64,000 bases of DNA from Mesorhizobium loti (GTDB taxonomy: Bacteria; Pseudomonadota; Alphaproteobacteria; Rhizobiales; Rhizobiaceae). This document shows, in pieces, positions 19,584 through 29,022 of this stretch. Where the stretch lies: positions 218,906 through 282,905 of the forward strand of contig NZ_PJRO01000002.1 of the NCBI RefSeq assembly GCF_002858745.1, read 5' to 3'. The position numbers and the translations under genes are program-made. Position 1 is the first letter of the stretch. Every line of letters begins with the position of its first letter. A model generated the notes under the pieces. That model was not told where the DNA came from and searched no databases. It was given only the letters and a program-made list of their open reading frames with translations.

Positions 19584-20351
19584 TCAGGTGAGCGCGACGG
19601 ATGCGACGATGAGCACGGCGATTTCGCAAAGCTGCTGCAAGGCTCCGGCGGCGTCGCCGGTATGGCCGCCGATCTGGCGCAGGCAGAGCTTGCGGAAACC
19701 ATGGAATATCAAGGCGAGCAGGATAGCGGCGGCAATTGCGCCTCCCAAGCCCAGCATCAACAGCGCAACACCACCCAGGATGACGCTGGCCTGCGCGGTG
19801 CCCTGCGAGACTGTGCCGACGCGGGTGGAGAGCCCCTCCGCGGTGGCAGGCGGCAGCCAGTGCAGGAAGGCACCGAGCAGGCCCCGTGAGGCGGCGTGAG
19901 CAGCGATCAGCGCCAGCAATACAGACCAGCCATTGGAGAATTCTGCCAGCGCGCTCCAGCGGATGAGGATGCTCAAGCCGAGCGCGGAAGCGCCATAAGC
20001 GCCGATGCGGCTGTCATGCATAATCTCCAGCTTGCGTTCCGGCGTGCGGCCACCGCCAAAACCGTCGGCGACATCGGAAAAACCATCCTCATGCAAGGAG
20101 CCGGTGGACAGGATCATCGCAGCCAGTGCCAGCGCGGCGGCCGGACTGGACGCGACGCCAAGGCTCGTCGCCAGCGTAAATACGGCCGCTCCAACAACTG
20201 CCACCACCAGGCCGGCGATCGGTGCCGCCCAGATCGCGTCGGCCAGCTTGCGCTCGCCGAAATCGAGGACGGGCAGCGGCAGGCGCGTGAAGAAGACCAG
20301 CGACAACGCGATGTCGGTGGCGATCCTGGCCGGAGCGGAATTGGTGCTCAT
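19584..20351 (-). CDS. cobS: Adenosylcobinamide-GDP ribazoletransferase
   Basis: A 255-residue membrane protein (CobV in Pseudomonas denitrificans naming). It joins adenosylcobinamide-GDP and alpha-ribazole in the last step of cobalamin assembly at the inner membrane. The family motif LHEDGFSDVADGFGGG is followed by KLEIMHDSRIGAYG, and several hydrophobic helices follow. Its ATG overlaps the cobB stop (ATGA), indicating translational coupling. Confidence 0.94.
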   Translation of the reverse strand: MSTNSAPARIATDIALSLVFFTRLPLPVLDFGERKLADAIWAAPIAGLVVAVVGAAVFTLATSLGVASSPAAALALAAMILSTGSLHEDGFSDVADGFGGGRTPERKLEIMHDSRIGAYGASALGLSILIRWSALAEFSNGWSVLLALIAAHAASRGLLGAFLHWLPPATAEGLSTRVGTVSQGTAQASVILGGVALLMLGLGGAIAAAILLALIFHGFRKLCLRQIGGHTGDAAGALQQLCEIAVLIVASVALT

Positions 20352-21664
20352 GGGTTTATCGCAATGGCATGGAAAAAGGTGCCGCTGACATGGCCACGCC
20401 GCGCGCCCGATGCGCCAAGCGGATTACCCTGTCCGTCGGCGAGGTCGGCAAGCGGTTCGTCCGAGCCGGCATCAATCACCTGCGCATAGTGGAATTCATG
20501 GCCGCGCACGATCGTACCGGCCAATCCCAAGGCGCAATCGCTCTTCAGTCTCGCTTCGCGGTAACCGAGATTCATCTTTCGTTTTGCAAAAGACGTCGAG
20601 TGGCCGAGCAGATCGAGCATCGGATGGGCGACGCCCTCAGCGTCTTCGAGTGCCGTTCCCAGCGTCATGAAACCACCGCACTCGCCGTGAACCGGTTTTG
20701 TCGTGGCGAAGCGTAGCATGCCGGTGCGGAATTTCCCGGCGGCAGCGAGCTTGCCGGCATGCAGTTCCGGATAACCACCGGGCAGCCAGCAGACATCGCA
20801 ACCAGCATCCGGAGCCTCATCGGCAAGCGGCGAGAAAGGCACGATCTCGGCGCCGGCCTCGCGCCAATGCGCGGCGACATGCGGATAGACGAAGGTGAAG
20901 GCGGCGTCCTCGGCAAGCGCAATGCGCTGGCCGGGTGGTGGCAGTGCCGCGCCGAAGCTGCCCTCTGCGGGTGCCAGTGGTGTGGCAAGCGCCATGATCG
21001 CATCGAGGTTGAGTGAAGTCTCGGCCATGTCGGCCAGCCGGTCGAGATGCGACATCAGGCCGGCATGTTCGCTGGCCTGCACGAGACCGAGATGGCGCTC
21101 GGGCAAGGCCAGAGCCGAATCGCGCTGGATCGCGCCGACCACCGGCAGGCCGAGCGCCTCGATGGCGTCGGCGCACAGCTTGCGATGACGCTCGCTGCCG
21201 AGGCGATTGAGCACGACGCCGGCAATGCGCACATTGGGATCGTAGCAGGAAAAGCCCTTGGCGATCGCCGCTGCTGTCGTCGATTGGCCGGAAACGTCGA
21301 GCACCAGAAGCACCGGCAATCGGTAGAGCCGGGCGAGATCGGCCGCCGAACCGGTACGCCCGTCCGGTGAGGGAATGCCGTCGAACAGGCCCATGGCGCT
21401 TTCCAGCACCACCAGCTCGGCATCGCCGGCGGCGCGTGCCGCCAGGCCATTGAGCAGGGAAGGCGGCATCGCCCAGCTGTCCAGGTTGACGCCGGGAAGA
21501 CCGGTAGCCGCGGCGTGGAAACCCGGATCGATATAGTCGGGACCGGATTTTGCGCCGCGCACGCGCACGCCGCGGCGCGCCAGTGCGCGCAGAATGCCGA
21601 TGGTGACGCTGGTCTTGCCGGAGCCGGAGCGCGGTGCGCCGACGATGATGGCGCTGGCGTTCAT
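20348..21664 (-). CDS. cobB: Cobyrinate a,c-diamide synthase
   Basis: A 438-residue two-domain enzyme. The N-terminal P-loop dethiobiotin-synthase-like domain has VGAPRSGSGKTSVTIGILRALARRG and SGPDYIDPGFH. The C-terminal glutamine amidotransferase domain has LPGGYPELHAGKL, the nucleophile Cys in KPVHGECGGFMTLG and RGHEFHY. It amidates side chains a and c of hydrogenobyrinic acid before cobalt insertion in the aerobic route. ATGA overlaps link it to cobA upstream and cobS downstream. Confidence 0.95.
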   Translation of the reverse strand: MNASAIIVGAPRSGSGKTSVTIGILRALARRGVRVRGAKSGPDYIDPGFHAAATGLPGVNLDSWAMPPSLLNGLAARAAGDAELVVLESAMGLFDGIPSPDGRTGSAADLARLYRLPVLLVLDVSGQSTTAAAIAKGFSCYDPNVRIAGVVLNRLGSERHRKLCADAIEALGLPVVGAIQRDSALALPERHLGLVQASEHAGLMSHLDRLADMAETSLNLDAIMALATPLAPAEGSFGAALPPPGQRIALAEDAAFTFVYPHVAAHWREAGAEIVPFSPLADEAPDAGCDVCWLPGGYPELHAGKLAAAGKFRTGMLRFATTKPVHGECGGFMTLGTALEDAEGVAHPMLDLLGHSTSFAKRKMNLGYREARLKSDCALGLAGTIVRGHEFHYAQVIDAGSDEPLADLADGQGNPLGASGARRGHVSGTFFHAIAINP

Positions 21665-22446
21665 GGCTTTGCCGCCAGCCGTTCGCGCATGGCGACGATG
21701 CCGCCGACGACGATGAGCGCCGGTGAAACGACCGCTTCGCGTGCGGCCGCCTCGACCAGCGTGCCGAGTGTGGCGACGATCGTGCGTTCCTGCGGCAGCG
21801 TGGCGTTTTCGATCAGCGCCGCCGGCGTATCCGATGCCAGCCCGCCCGCGAGCAGATCGGCGACCGTCGCCTCGATGTGGGTCAGGCCCATATAGATGAT
21901 GATGGGCTGGCCGGTGCGGGCGAGTGCCTGCCAGTCCGGGCGGTCGTCGGAGACTGCGGCAAAGCCGGTCGCCAGGATGATGGCGCCGTTGATGCCACGC
22001 ATCGTCGCCGGAATTCCGGCCGAGGTCAGGCCGCCAAAGGCGGAGGTCACGCCGGGCAGGACACGATAAGGAATGCCATTTTCGGTCAGCGCCAACGTTT
22101 CCTCGCCACCGCGCCCGAACACGTATGGGTGGCCACCCTTCAGGCGCACCACCTTGCGGCCTTCCTGGGCGAGCTTCACCAGAAGGGTGTTGATCTCGCC
22201 CTGCGGGATGGACAGGCGGCCGCCGCGCTTGCCGACGTAGAATTTTTCAGCCTGTTCGGCGACCGCGATGATCTCCTTCGAGACCAGTGCGTCATGCACC
22301 AGCGCGTCGGCCTGGCTCAGCGCGGAGAGCACTTCCAGCGTGAGCAGGCTGGGATCGCCCGGTCCGGAGCCGGCCAGCCAGACGTGGCCGGGCTCAAGTT
22401 GCGGCTTGTGAGCGGTGAGCCGTTCGAACGTCATGGAGAGCGTCAT
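21661..22446 (-). CDS. cobA: Uroporphyrinogen-III C-methyltransferase (SUMT)
   Basis: A 261-residue SAM-dependent methyltransferase converting uroporphyrinogen III to precorrin-2, the entry step to cobalamin. It shows the glycine-rich [19 protein letters not shown] at about residues 22-40, [28 protein letters not shown], and [20 protein letters not shown]. It has the CobA length and no CysG-like dehydrogenase domain. The start at 22446 is set by the ATGA overlap with cobM; the frame remains open far upstream, but that stretch overlaps cobM. Confidence 0.95.
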   Translation of the reverse strand: MTLSMTFERLTAHKPQLEPGHVWLAGSGPGDPSLLTLEVLSALSQADALVHDALVSKEIIAVAEQAEKFYVGKRGGRLSIPQGEINTLLVKLAQEGRKVVRLKGGHPYVFGRGGEETLALTENGIPYRVLPGVTSAFGGLTSAGIPATMRGINGAIILATGFAAVSDDRPDWQALARTGQPIIIYMGLTHIEATVADLLAGGLASDTPAALIENATLPQERTIVATLGTLVEAAAREAVVSPALIVVGGIVAMRERLAAKP

Positions 22447-23201
22447 TGCCGGTTCCTGAAACGGCGCTGGTAATAGGGATCGTAGAGCGAGCTTTCGGTG
22501 AAATCCTGCGCCGCCAGCGAGCGCCCGACGAAGATCAGCGCTGTGCGTTCGATCGGATCGGCGGCGAGCGCGGAAGCTACCGTCTCCAAAGTCGCGCGGA
22601 TGACGCGCTCGTCTGGCCACGTGGCGCGGAAGACGATGGCGACCGGGCAATCGCCGCCATAGTGCGGGGTCAGCTCCGTCACCACCTGCTCGATGGCGTG
22701 GATGGCAAGGTGGATCGCCAGCGTCGCGCCGGTGCGACCAAAGGCAGACAAGGTTTCACCCGGCGGCATCTTGGAGGCGCGGCCTGAAACGCGGGTCAGC
22801 ACCAGGCTTTGCGCCACTTCCGGGATGGTCAGTTCGTGCTTGAGCACTGCCGCGGCAGCGGCGAAGGAAGGCACGCCGGGGGTCAGTGTATAGGCGATGT
22901 CGTTACGTTCCAGGCGGCGGATCTGCTCGGCGACGGCGCTCCACACCGAAAGATCGCCGGAGTGCAGCCTCGCCACATCCTGCCCTGCCTTGTCTGCGGC
23001 AATATATTCGGCCTCGATTTCGTCCAGCGACATCGGCGCGGTGTCGACCAGCCTCGTGCCGGCGGCACAATGATCGAGCAGTTCCGGCGCCACGATCGAG
23101 CCGGCGTAGAGGCAGACGGGGCAGGAGGCGAGCAGCCTGGCGCCGCGCAAGGTGATGAGGTCGGCAGCCCCCGGGCCGGCGCCGATGAAATGCACGGTCA
23201 T
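22443..23201 (-). CDS. cobM: Precorrin-4 C11-methyltransferase
   Basis: A 252-residue methyltransferase of the corrin family: [22 protein letters not shown] at the N-terminus, [30 protein letters not shown], and the [13 protein letters not shown] region. CobM adds the C11 methyl group to precorrin-4, giving precorrin-5. It overlaps cobE and cobA by 4 nt at each end. Confidence 0.95.
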   Translation of the reverse strand: MTVHFIGAGPGAADLITLRGARLLASCPVCLYAGSIVAPELLDHCAAGTRLVDTAPMSLDEIEAEYIAADKAGQDVARLHSGDLSVWSAVAEQIRRLERNDIAYTLTPGVPSFAAAAAVLKHELTIPEVAQSLVLTRVSGRASKMPPGETLSAFGRTGATLAIHLAIHAIEQVVTELTPHYGGDCPVAIVFRATWPDERVIRATLETVASALAADPIERTALIFVGRSLAAQDFTESSLYDPYYQRRFRNRQ

Positions 23202-23581
23202 GCCGAAGCTCCGCTGACAGCTATGGCGCAGGTAACGGCGCCTGTGATGAGGCGCGGTCCCAGCAGGCGCGCATCCTTGCCTGCCGCCGCGAGCGCCGCG
23301 CTTTCCGAAACGGATGACGAGCCGGCAACAGCGAGGGAAATGTCGGAGCGGGTGAGGGTGTCTTGGGCATTTTCCCCATCAGCGCCTTCGACGACGATCA
23401 CCTCGAGGCCAAGCTGGCGGGCAGCGGCAAAGATGGCTGCCTCGTCCTGCTTGAAAGTGGTGGTGGCGAGTGCGGAAAGTGCTGCACGATCGAGGTCGTG
23501 GCTGCGAAGTGCTGCGTCTACCGCCGCCACAACATCGGCCGCGTCGACGCCTCTGCGGCAGCCTATTCCCGCAACGATCAT
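23198..23581 (-). CDS. cobE: Cobalamin biosynthesis protein CobE (CbiG C-terminal-like)
   Basis: A 127-residue protein matching the CobE/CbiG C-terminal domain. It has the N-terminal [11 protein letters not shown], the [14 protein letters not shown] helix, and a later [16 protein letters not shown] segment. CobE is needed for aerobic cobalamin synthesis, but its exact biochemical role is poorly defined. The start at 23581 is chosen because ATGA overlaps the cobL stop exactly as at the other junctions here; an ATG at 23599 also exists. Confidence 0.88.
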   Translation of the reverse strand: MIVAGIGCRRGVDAADVVAAVDAALRSHDLDRAALSALATTTFKQDEAAIFAAARQLGLEVIVVEGADGENAQDTLTRSDISLAVAGSSSVSESAALAAAGKDARLLGPRLITGAVTCAIAVSGASA

Positions 23582-24813
23582 GGCTTGATCCAGCTCCATT
23601 GCGTTACCGGCAGTGCTGGGCGCCAGGCCTGCATGGTGCCGACGGGAGCAGCGCGCGAAATGCCGATGCGGGTCAGCGTGCCGCCCAGTTCTGCCTGGCG
23701 AGCGACCAGCAACGCCTCCATCTCGAGTGTCACGGCATTGGCCACGCAGCGTCCGCCAGATGGCAACGCTTTCAGGGCAGCATCGAACACGCCAGCATCA
23801 GTGCCGCCGCCGCCGATGAAGATGACGTCGGGCGCCGGCAGGCCGGCCAATGCCTTCGGTGCCTCGCCTTCGACCACCGCCAGCCCAGGCACGCCGAAGG
23901 CGGATGCATTGCGCTGGATACGCTCGGCACGCTCGGCATTGGCCTCGACGGCGACGGCGCGCAGCGAAGGATGCGCCAGCATCCATTCTATGGCGACGGT
24001 ACCCGAGCCCGCACCGATGTCCCACAGCACTTCGCCGTGGCGCGGTGCCAACGCCGACAGCGTCATGGCGCGCACTTCGCGTTTGGTGATCTGGCCATCG
24101 GTCTCGAACAAGTCATCGGGGAGACCAGACGCCAAGGTCAGGATGCGCGCCTGCGCTTCCGATTCAATTTCGAACGCCAGCACATTGAGCGGATTGATGT
24201 TTTTGATATTGAAATCACCGGCGCGGGCACTGCGGACGACTTCGTCCGGTCCGCCCAAAGCCTCCAGTACAGTCAGCCGGGTCGGTCCGAAACCAAGTTC
24301 CGAAAGCAGCGCCGCCACTTTGCTTGGCGCCACGCCGTCAGAGGTCAACGCCAAGATCCTGGCGCCGGGATGCAGCAACGGCCGGACCAGGTCGAGCGGG
24401 CGGCCATGCAGGGAAATCGTCTCGATGTCCTGCAGCGCCCAGCCGAGCCGCGAGGCAGCGAGCGCGATGGAAGAGGGAGCAGGCACAACCACCATGTCGG
24501 CAGCCGCGACCTTGCGCGCCAGTGTCACGCCAACGCCGTGGAAGAAGGGATCGCCGGACGCGAGCACGCAGACGCGTCGACCGGCGCGGTCGAGAACCGC
24601 TTCCATTTCCGGATCGAAAGGTATCGGCCACTGATGCATCTCGCCGGTGACGAGGGAACCGGCGAGGTCGAAATGGCGTTTGCCGCCGAAGACGAACTCG
24701 GCGTCCGCAATCAGCCGCTTGGCCTCGTCGCCCAGACCCGCTACACCGTCCTCGCCGATGCCGACAATGGCAAGCCAGGCTGGCAAGGCGTGCGTTTCTT
24801 TCTCAGCAGGCAT
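23578..24813 (-). CDS. cobL: Precorrin-6Y C5,15-methyltransferase (decarboxylating)
   Basis: A 411-residue bifunctional enzyme. The N-terminal CbiE-like methyltransferase domain begins LAIVGIGEDGVAGLGDEAKRLI and contains VLASGDPFFHGVG. The C-terminal CbiT-like Rossmann domain has LWDIGAGSGTVAIEWML and later FIGGGGTDAGVFDAAL. It methylates C5 and C15 and removes the C12 acetate carboxylate. The ATG at 24813 overlaps the start of cobK on the other strand, so each promoter region must lie inside the other gene unless transcription comes from cobJ. Confidence 0.95.
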   Translation of the reverse strand: MPAEKETHALPAWLAIVGIGEDGVAGLGDEAKRLIADAEFVFGGKRHFDLAGSLVTGEMHQWPIPFDPEMEAVLDRAGRRVCVLASGDPFFHGVGVTLARKVAAADMVVVPAPSSIALAASRLGWALQDIETISLHGRPLDLVRPLLHPGARILALTSDGVAPSKVAALLSELGFGPTRLTVLEALGGPDEVVRSARAGDFNIKNINPLNVLAFEIESEAQARILTLASGLPDDLFETDGQITKREVRAMTLSALAPRHGEVLWDIGAGSGTVAIEWMLAHPSLRAVAVEANAERAERIQRNASAFGVPGLAVVEGEAPKALAGLPAPDVIFIGGGGTDAGVFDAALKALPSGGRCVANAVTLEMEALLVARQAELGGTLTRIGISRAAPVGTMQAWRPALPVTQWSWIKP

Positions 24814-24814
24814 G

Positions 24815-25582
24815 ATGTCCCACCGCATTCTCATTCTGGGCGGAACGACCGAAGCCAGGCAACTGGCTGGCCAGCTGGTGGCAAAACCCGATATCGAGCT
24901 GATCCTTTCGCTGGCGGGCCGCACCGAAAATCCGGTTGCCCAGCAGGTGCCGACGCGGGTCGGCGGTTTCGGTGGCGCCGAAGGCCTGGCGGCCTATCTG
25001 AAGCACATCGAGGCCGACCTGCTGATCGATGCGACGCATCCTTACGCGGCGCGCATTTCCGCCAATGCGGCCACAGCCGCGCAGCTTGCCGGCGTGCCGA
25101 TCCTGGCGTTGCGCCGTCCCGGCTGGGAGCGGCGGGAGGGCGATCGCTGGACGGAAGTGGATGATGCTGCCGCTGCTGCCGTCGCGTTGGGTCTCATCGC
25201 TCGACGTGTTTTCCTGGCGCTCGGACGCCAGGAGGTCGGCGCCTTCGAAGCCGCCGCGCAACATCACTATCTGCTGCGTAGCGTCGACCCTGTCGAGCCA
25301 CCGCTTGGTGTTCCCCATGTCGACTATCTGCTGGCGCGAGGACCCTTCCGTGAGGCGGATGAGTATCAACTGCTGGTCGAACACCACATCGACGTCATGG
25401 TTTCCAAGAACAGCGGCGGCGAGGCGACCTATGGCAAGATCGCCGCAGCGCGGGCGCTCGGCATCGAGGTGGTGATGATCCGCAGGCCGGTTCTGCCGAC
25501 GGTCCCTTCGGCGCCCAACATCCCGGAGCTGCTCGCCATCGTCGATCATTCCCTGCGTCCCGTTGCAGAGCGCGGCGTGTAG
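24815..25582 (+). CDS. cobK: Precorrin-6A reductase
   Basis: A 255-residue protein of the CobK/CbiJ family: ILILGGTTEARQLAGQL at the N-terminus, LIDATHPYAARISANA, FLALGRQEVGAF and VSKNSGGEATYGKIAAARALG near the C-terminus. It reduces precorrin-6A with NADPH. It is the only cob gene on the plus strand, nested between cobL and cobJ. Its start (ATG 24815, or ATG 24812) overlaps the cobL start, and its last 37 bp overlap the cobJ 3' end. Confidence 0.95.
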   Translation: MSHRILILGGTTEARQLAGQLVAKPDIELILSLAGRTENPVAQQVPTRVGGFGGAEGLAAYLKHIEADLLIDATHPYAARISANAATAAQLAGVPILALRRPGWERREGDRWTEVDDAAAAAVALGLIARRVFLALGRQEVGAFEAAAQHHYLLRSVDPVEPPLGVPHVDYLLARGPFREADEYQLLVEHHIDVMVSKNSGGEATYGKIAAARALGIEVVMIRRPVLPTVPSAPNIPELLAIVDHSLRPVAERGV

Positions 25583-26310
25583 ACCAGCACCGGCTTGCCG
25601 CTACGCTTGATGATACGGGTTTCGGGCGATCCGATGATGACGCAGGTTGCCATATCCGCCATGTCGGCCCTGGCGAACGCCAGTGAAGCGACTTCGATGC
25701 GCTCGTCCGGGCGGCCAGCCGCGCGGCCAAAAATCACCGGCGTAGTGCCTGGCAAGACGGCGGCGAGTGCCTCGAAGGCGCGTCCAAGCTGCCAGGGGCG
25801 CGCCTTGCTGATCGGATTGTAGAGGGCGATCACGAAACCGGCGCCGGCTGCCGCAAGCAGCCTCAACTCGATCAGATCCCAGGGCTTCAGATTGTCGGAC
25901 AACGAGATGGCGCAGAAATCGTGGCCGAGCGGAGCGCCGGCACGAGCTGCCACGGCCAGCATGGCGGTAACGCCCGGCACGATCTGCAGGTCGATGTCGC
26001 GCCATTCGGCCGGGCCATCCTCGATCGCCTCGCACACCGCGGCGGCCATCGCAAAGACGCCTGGATCACCGCCGGAGACGACAGCCACCGCATGGCCGTC
26101 CGCCGCCTTGACGATCGCTTCCTTGGCGCGCGCCAGTTCCTCGCGATTGTCGGAAGCGATCGGGGTTTGGTGCGGCTTCAGTTCGAGCCGGTCGACATAA
26201 GGCTTGTAGCCATAGAAGAACTCGGCCTGCGCGACCGCATGGTTCGCTTCCGGGGTGACCTGGTCGGCATTGCCGGGGCCAAGGCCGATGACGAAGAGGC
26301 GGCCGCTCAT
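25546..26310 (-). CDS. cobJ: Precorrin-3B C17-methyltransferase
   Basis: A 254-residue corrin methyltransferase: LFVIGLGPGNADQVTPEA at the N-terminus, FFYGYKPYVDRL, VVSGGDPGVFAMAAAV, PGVTAMLAVAARAGAPLGHDF and VIALYNPISKARPWQL. CobJ methylates C17 with ring contraction of precorrin-3B. The ATG overlaps the cobI stop by 4 nt. The last 37 bp are antisense to cobK. Confidence 0.95.
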   Translation of the reverse strand: MSGRLFVIGLGPGNADQVTPEANHAVAQAEFFYGYKPYVDRLELKPHQTPIASDNREELARAKEAIVKAADGHAVAVVSGGDPGVFAMAAAVCEAIEDGPAEWRDIDLQIVPGVTAMLAVAARAGAPLGHDFCAISLSDNLKPWDLIELRLLAAAGAGFVIALYNPISKARPWQLGRAFEALAAVLPGTTPVIFGRAAGRPDERIEVASLAFARADMADMATCVIIGSPETRIIKRSGKPVLVYTPRSATGRRE

Positions 26311-27056
26311 AGGCTGGCCTCCGGGCGCCCGGACCAGCCCGCCACCAGCACCACGGCGAAGTAGGGCGCCTTGTCGTCTTGCTTGTCCTGCAACCGCATC
26401 GAGACCGACCCTGGCATGGTGCCGCGTTCGACATAGACGGCGCGCGCGAGCTTGCCGGTGGCATCCAGCGCGCGACGGATCTTCGGCAGGTTGCGGCCGA
26501 CCTTCATGATGACGGCGGCGTCGGTGTCGGCCAGCCGGCGCGTCAGTTCGAACTCGCTCATCGTGCCGGGCAAGACGGTCAGCACATCGTCACCTTGCAC
26601 GATCGGCAGTCCGTTGGCCGACCAGCAGCCGGACATCGCCGTCACGCCAGGAATGACTTCGGTCGGGTAGCGATGCGCGAGACGGACATGCAGGTGCATG
26701 TACGAACCATAGAAGAGCGGATCGCCTTCGGAGAGGATAGCGACGGTGCGGCCCTGATCGAGATGTTGGGCAACCTTGGCTGCGGAGTCCTCGTAAAAGC
26801 CGGTGATCGCAGCCTTGTAGTCGTCGCTGTCCTTGTCGATTTCGATGGTCACCGGGTAGACCAGCGGCAATTCTATCCAGTCTGGGCGATAATGAGCGCC
26901 GACGATGGTGCGGGCATTGCCGTTGGCGCCGCGCTTGGAAAAATGCGCCACCACATCTGCCTCGGCCAGCGCGCGCACGGCCTTCAGCGTCATCAATTCG
27001 GGATCGCCGGGGCCGGTGCCAACACCGATGAGGCGGCCTTTTGCCAGCGCGCTCAC
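26307..27056 (-). CDS. cobI: Precorrin-2 C20-methyltransferase
   Basis: A 249-residue methyltransferase: LIGVGTGPGDPELMTLKAVRAL, SEGDPLFYGSYMHLHVRL, PGVTAMSGCWSANGLPI and VIMKVGRNLPKIRRAL. CobI adds the C20 methyl to precorrin-2, giving precorrin-3A. The start is GTG, overlapping the cobH stop as GTGA, while other junctions in this cluster use ATGA. Confidence 0.95.
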   Translation of the reverse strand: MSALAKGRLIGVGTGPGDPELMTLKAVRALAEADVVAHFSKRGANGNARTIVGAHYRPDWIELPLVYPVTIEIDKDSDDYKAAITGFYEDSAAKVAQHLDQGRTVAILSEGDPLFYGSYMHLHVRLAHRYPTEVIPGVTAMSGCWSANGLPIVQGDDVLTVLPGTMSEFELTRRLADTDAAVIMKVGRNLPKIRRALDATGKLARAVYVERGTMPGSVSMRLQDKQDDKAPYFAVVLVAGWSGRPEASL

Positions 27057-27685
27057 AGGCCAGGCCTCGCCAGCGAATTCAGCGCGGCGGCGGTCATGGC
27101 ACTACCACCCAGTCGACCGCGTACGATCGCAAACGGCACACCGTAGGAATTCTCGGCCAGCGCGTCCTTGGATTCGGCTGCGCCGACAAATCCAACCGGC
27201 ATGCCGATGATCGCGGCCGGTTTCGGCGCACCGTCGCGCAGTTTTTCCAGCAGATAAAACAGCGCTGTCGGCGCGTTGCCGATGGCAACCACTGCGCCGG
27301 CAAGCCGATCGGTCCACAGGTCGATTGCGGCAGCCGAGCGTGTGTTGCCTATCGCCTTGGCGATTTCGGCAGTGCGGGGATCGCGCAGCATACAGACCAC
27401 GTCGTTGCCGGCCGGCAGGCGGGCACGGGTGACGCCATGCGACACCATTTCGGCGTCGCACAGGATCGGCGCGCCTGATTTGAGCGCATCGCGTGCAGCA
27501 GTGGCGAAATCGGACGAAAAGACGAAATGCCGTGCCGCTTCGACCTGGCCGCAGGCATGGATCATGCGGATGGCAATGTCGGCTTCAGCGTCGGAGAAGC
27601 GCGACAAATCGGCTTCGGCACGGATGATGGCAAAGGAGCGCTCGTAGATGGCGTTGCCGTCATGAATGTAGTCGTAGGCAGCCAT
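27053..27685 (-). CDS. cobH: Precorrin-8X methylmutase
   Basis: A 210-residue CobH/CbiC protein: IYERSFAIIRAEADL, MIHACGQVEAARHFVFS with the catalytic His in this family region, ILCDAEMVSHGVTRARLP and IGMPVGFVGAAESK. It moves the C11 methyl to C12, giving hydrogenobyrinic acid. The ATG at 27685 lies 2 nt past the cobG stop. A TTG at 27691 would give a TTGA overlap and two more residues. Confidence 0.94.
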   Translation of the reverse strand: MAAYDYIHDGNAIYERSFAIIRAEADLSRFSDAEADIAIRMIHACGQVEAARHFVFSSDFATAARDALKSGAPILCDAEMVSHGVTRARLPAGNDVVCMLRDPRTAEIAKAIGNTRSAAAIDLWTDRLAGAVVAIGNAPTALFYLLEKLRDGAPKPAAIIGMPVGFVGAAESKDALAENSYGVPFAIVRGRLGGSAMTAAALNSLARPGL

Positions 27686-27687
27686 AC

Positions 27688-29022
27688 TCAATCCGTACTC
27701 AATCTCGCGAAGGCGTCGGTGATCGCCGCTTCGCCCAGCCGGGCAAGGGAGGCGGCGAATGTTTCGTTGCTGTGCCTGGCGCTGTCGGCCAGCTCAGCGA
27801 CGCGGCCAAGGCCGCGTGCGGCTTCATATCGCGGGCTGTATCGGGGCGGAAGAGCCTTCGCCGTCCCGTCCACGACAAGTCCGGCTCCGTTTTCGCCGCC
27901 GACCAATGTGAGCGCCGCAGTCGCCGGGTGTGCGCAGCCCTTGGCGCAGCCGGAAATATGCAAGGTGAAAGAGCCGTCGAGCAAGCCGGCATGGTTGGAC
28001 GCAACCGTTTCGGCAACCTCGCGTGTCGCGATCCGGCCGGAGGCGCAGGCGGGTTCGCCCGGGCAGGCCGCGATGTGCAGACGCGGGTCGGCGACGTCGG
28101 TCACGAAGCCAAACGTGCTGGCTGCCTGCTGCAGGTCGGCACAGACTTTCTTGGTCAGGCCCATGAACAGAAGCGTGCGTTGCGGCGCCGGGCGGATTTC
28201 CTCGGTACCGCGTGCGGCCGCTTCCGTGCAGAGTTTCGCAATCCGTTCCGCGGGCATCGAGCCGAAAGGCAGGGCGATGCCGACCGTAGAAGCGTGATTA
28301 ACGAGAGACAGGATTCCTATGGGAATAGAATCGGTTGGGTGACGTCGTTCAGATAGCGATGCAGCGCTGCCGGACGTCATGGTGAATGGGTGGGTTAAGT
28401 CACGCGCACGACTTTCGCGACCTTTCGCTGCAACGGCTTGAAGGATCGCCAATGCCGCCTCGCATGCGCCTGCTTCATCCAGCAAAGCCTGCGGCCGCGC
28501 GGTGATCGCCGTTCCGCCAGTCGAGAGCTGCCATCTCGTGCTGCCGCGTTCTGGGATCGCGACGAGCCGGATGTCGGCCAGGACCGCGTCCAGACTGACA
28601 GCTCCGCCGCCGTCGACGACAACGGAGACTTTCGGTCCGAGCTTGCTGGGCAGATCGGTTTTTGCGATCGCGGCGCGGATCGCCTCGGCCAGCGGGCGCG
28701 GGTCGGCGATCTCCTGCTGGTCGAGCCCGGCCAGGGGGCCAGTTTCGACGGGAACACCGGTTCGCACGACAATGCCCAGTGCGTTCACTTCAATGGCGAG
28801 CTGGCCGGCGCTTGCGGCGGTCAGGCCGCGGATCTGGATCGAACCGCGCGCGGTAATTTCCATGATGCCGTTGCCGTGTCTCGCGGCGGATTCCGAGAGT
28901 CCGATCAGAGCCTTGGGAGAAAGTCCTCCAGCAACCGGATTGAGCCGCACCAAAAGCCCGTCGCCAGTCTGCATCGGTGTCGACAAGGCGGGGCAAGCAC
29001 CGCGGCGCTGGAAGGCATTCAT
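27688..29022 (-). CDS. cobG: Precorrin-3B synthase (aerobic, Fe-S/siroheme-type)
   Basis: A 444-residue protein of the nitrite/sulfite reductase-like fold, with two ferredoxin-like halves. The iron-sulfur cysteines are visible as CPGEPAC and SGCAKGC near residues 315-365. CobG uses O2 to form precorrin-3B, so its presence marks the oxygen-dependent (late cobalt insertion) pathway. A Ser/Arg-rich stretch in the middle (about 200-240) is the least conserved part. The ATG overlaps the cobN stop by 4 nt. Confidence 0.93.
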   Translation of the reverse strand: MNAFQRRGACPALSTPMQTGDGLLVRLNPVAGGLSPKALIGLSESAARHGNGIMEITARGSIQIRGLTAASAGQLAIEVNALGIVVRTGVPVETGPLAGLDQQEIADPRPLAEAIRAAIAKTDLPSKLGPKVSVVVDGGGAVSLDAVLADIRLVAIPERGSTRWQLSTGGTAITARPQALLDEAGACEAALAILQAVAAKGRESRARDLTHPFTMTSGSAASLSERRHPTDSIPIGILSLVNHASTVGIALPFGSMPAERIAKLCTEAAARGTEEIRPAPQRTLLFMGLTKKVCADLQQAASTFGFVTDVADPRLHIAACPGEPACASGRIATREVAETVASNHAGLLDGSFTLHISGCAKGCAHPATAALTLVGGENGAGLVVDGTAKALPPRYSPRYEAARGLGRVAELADSARHSNETFAASLARLGEAAITDAFARLSTD

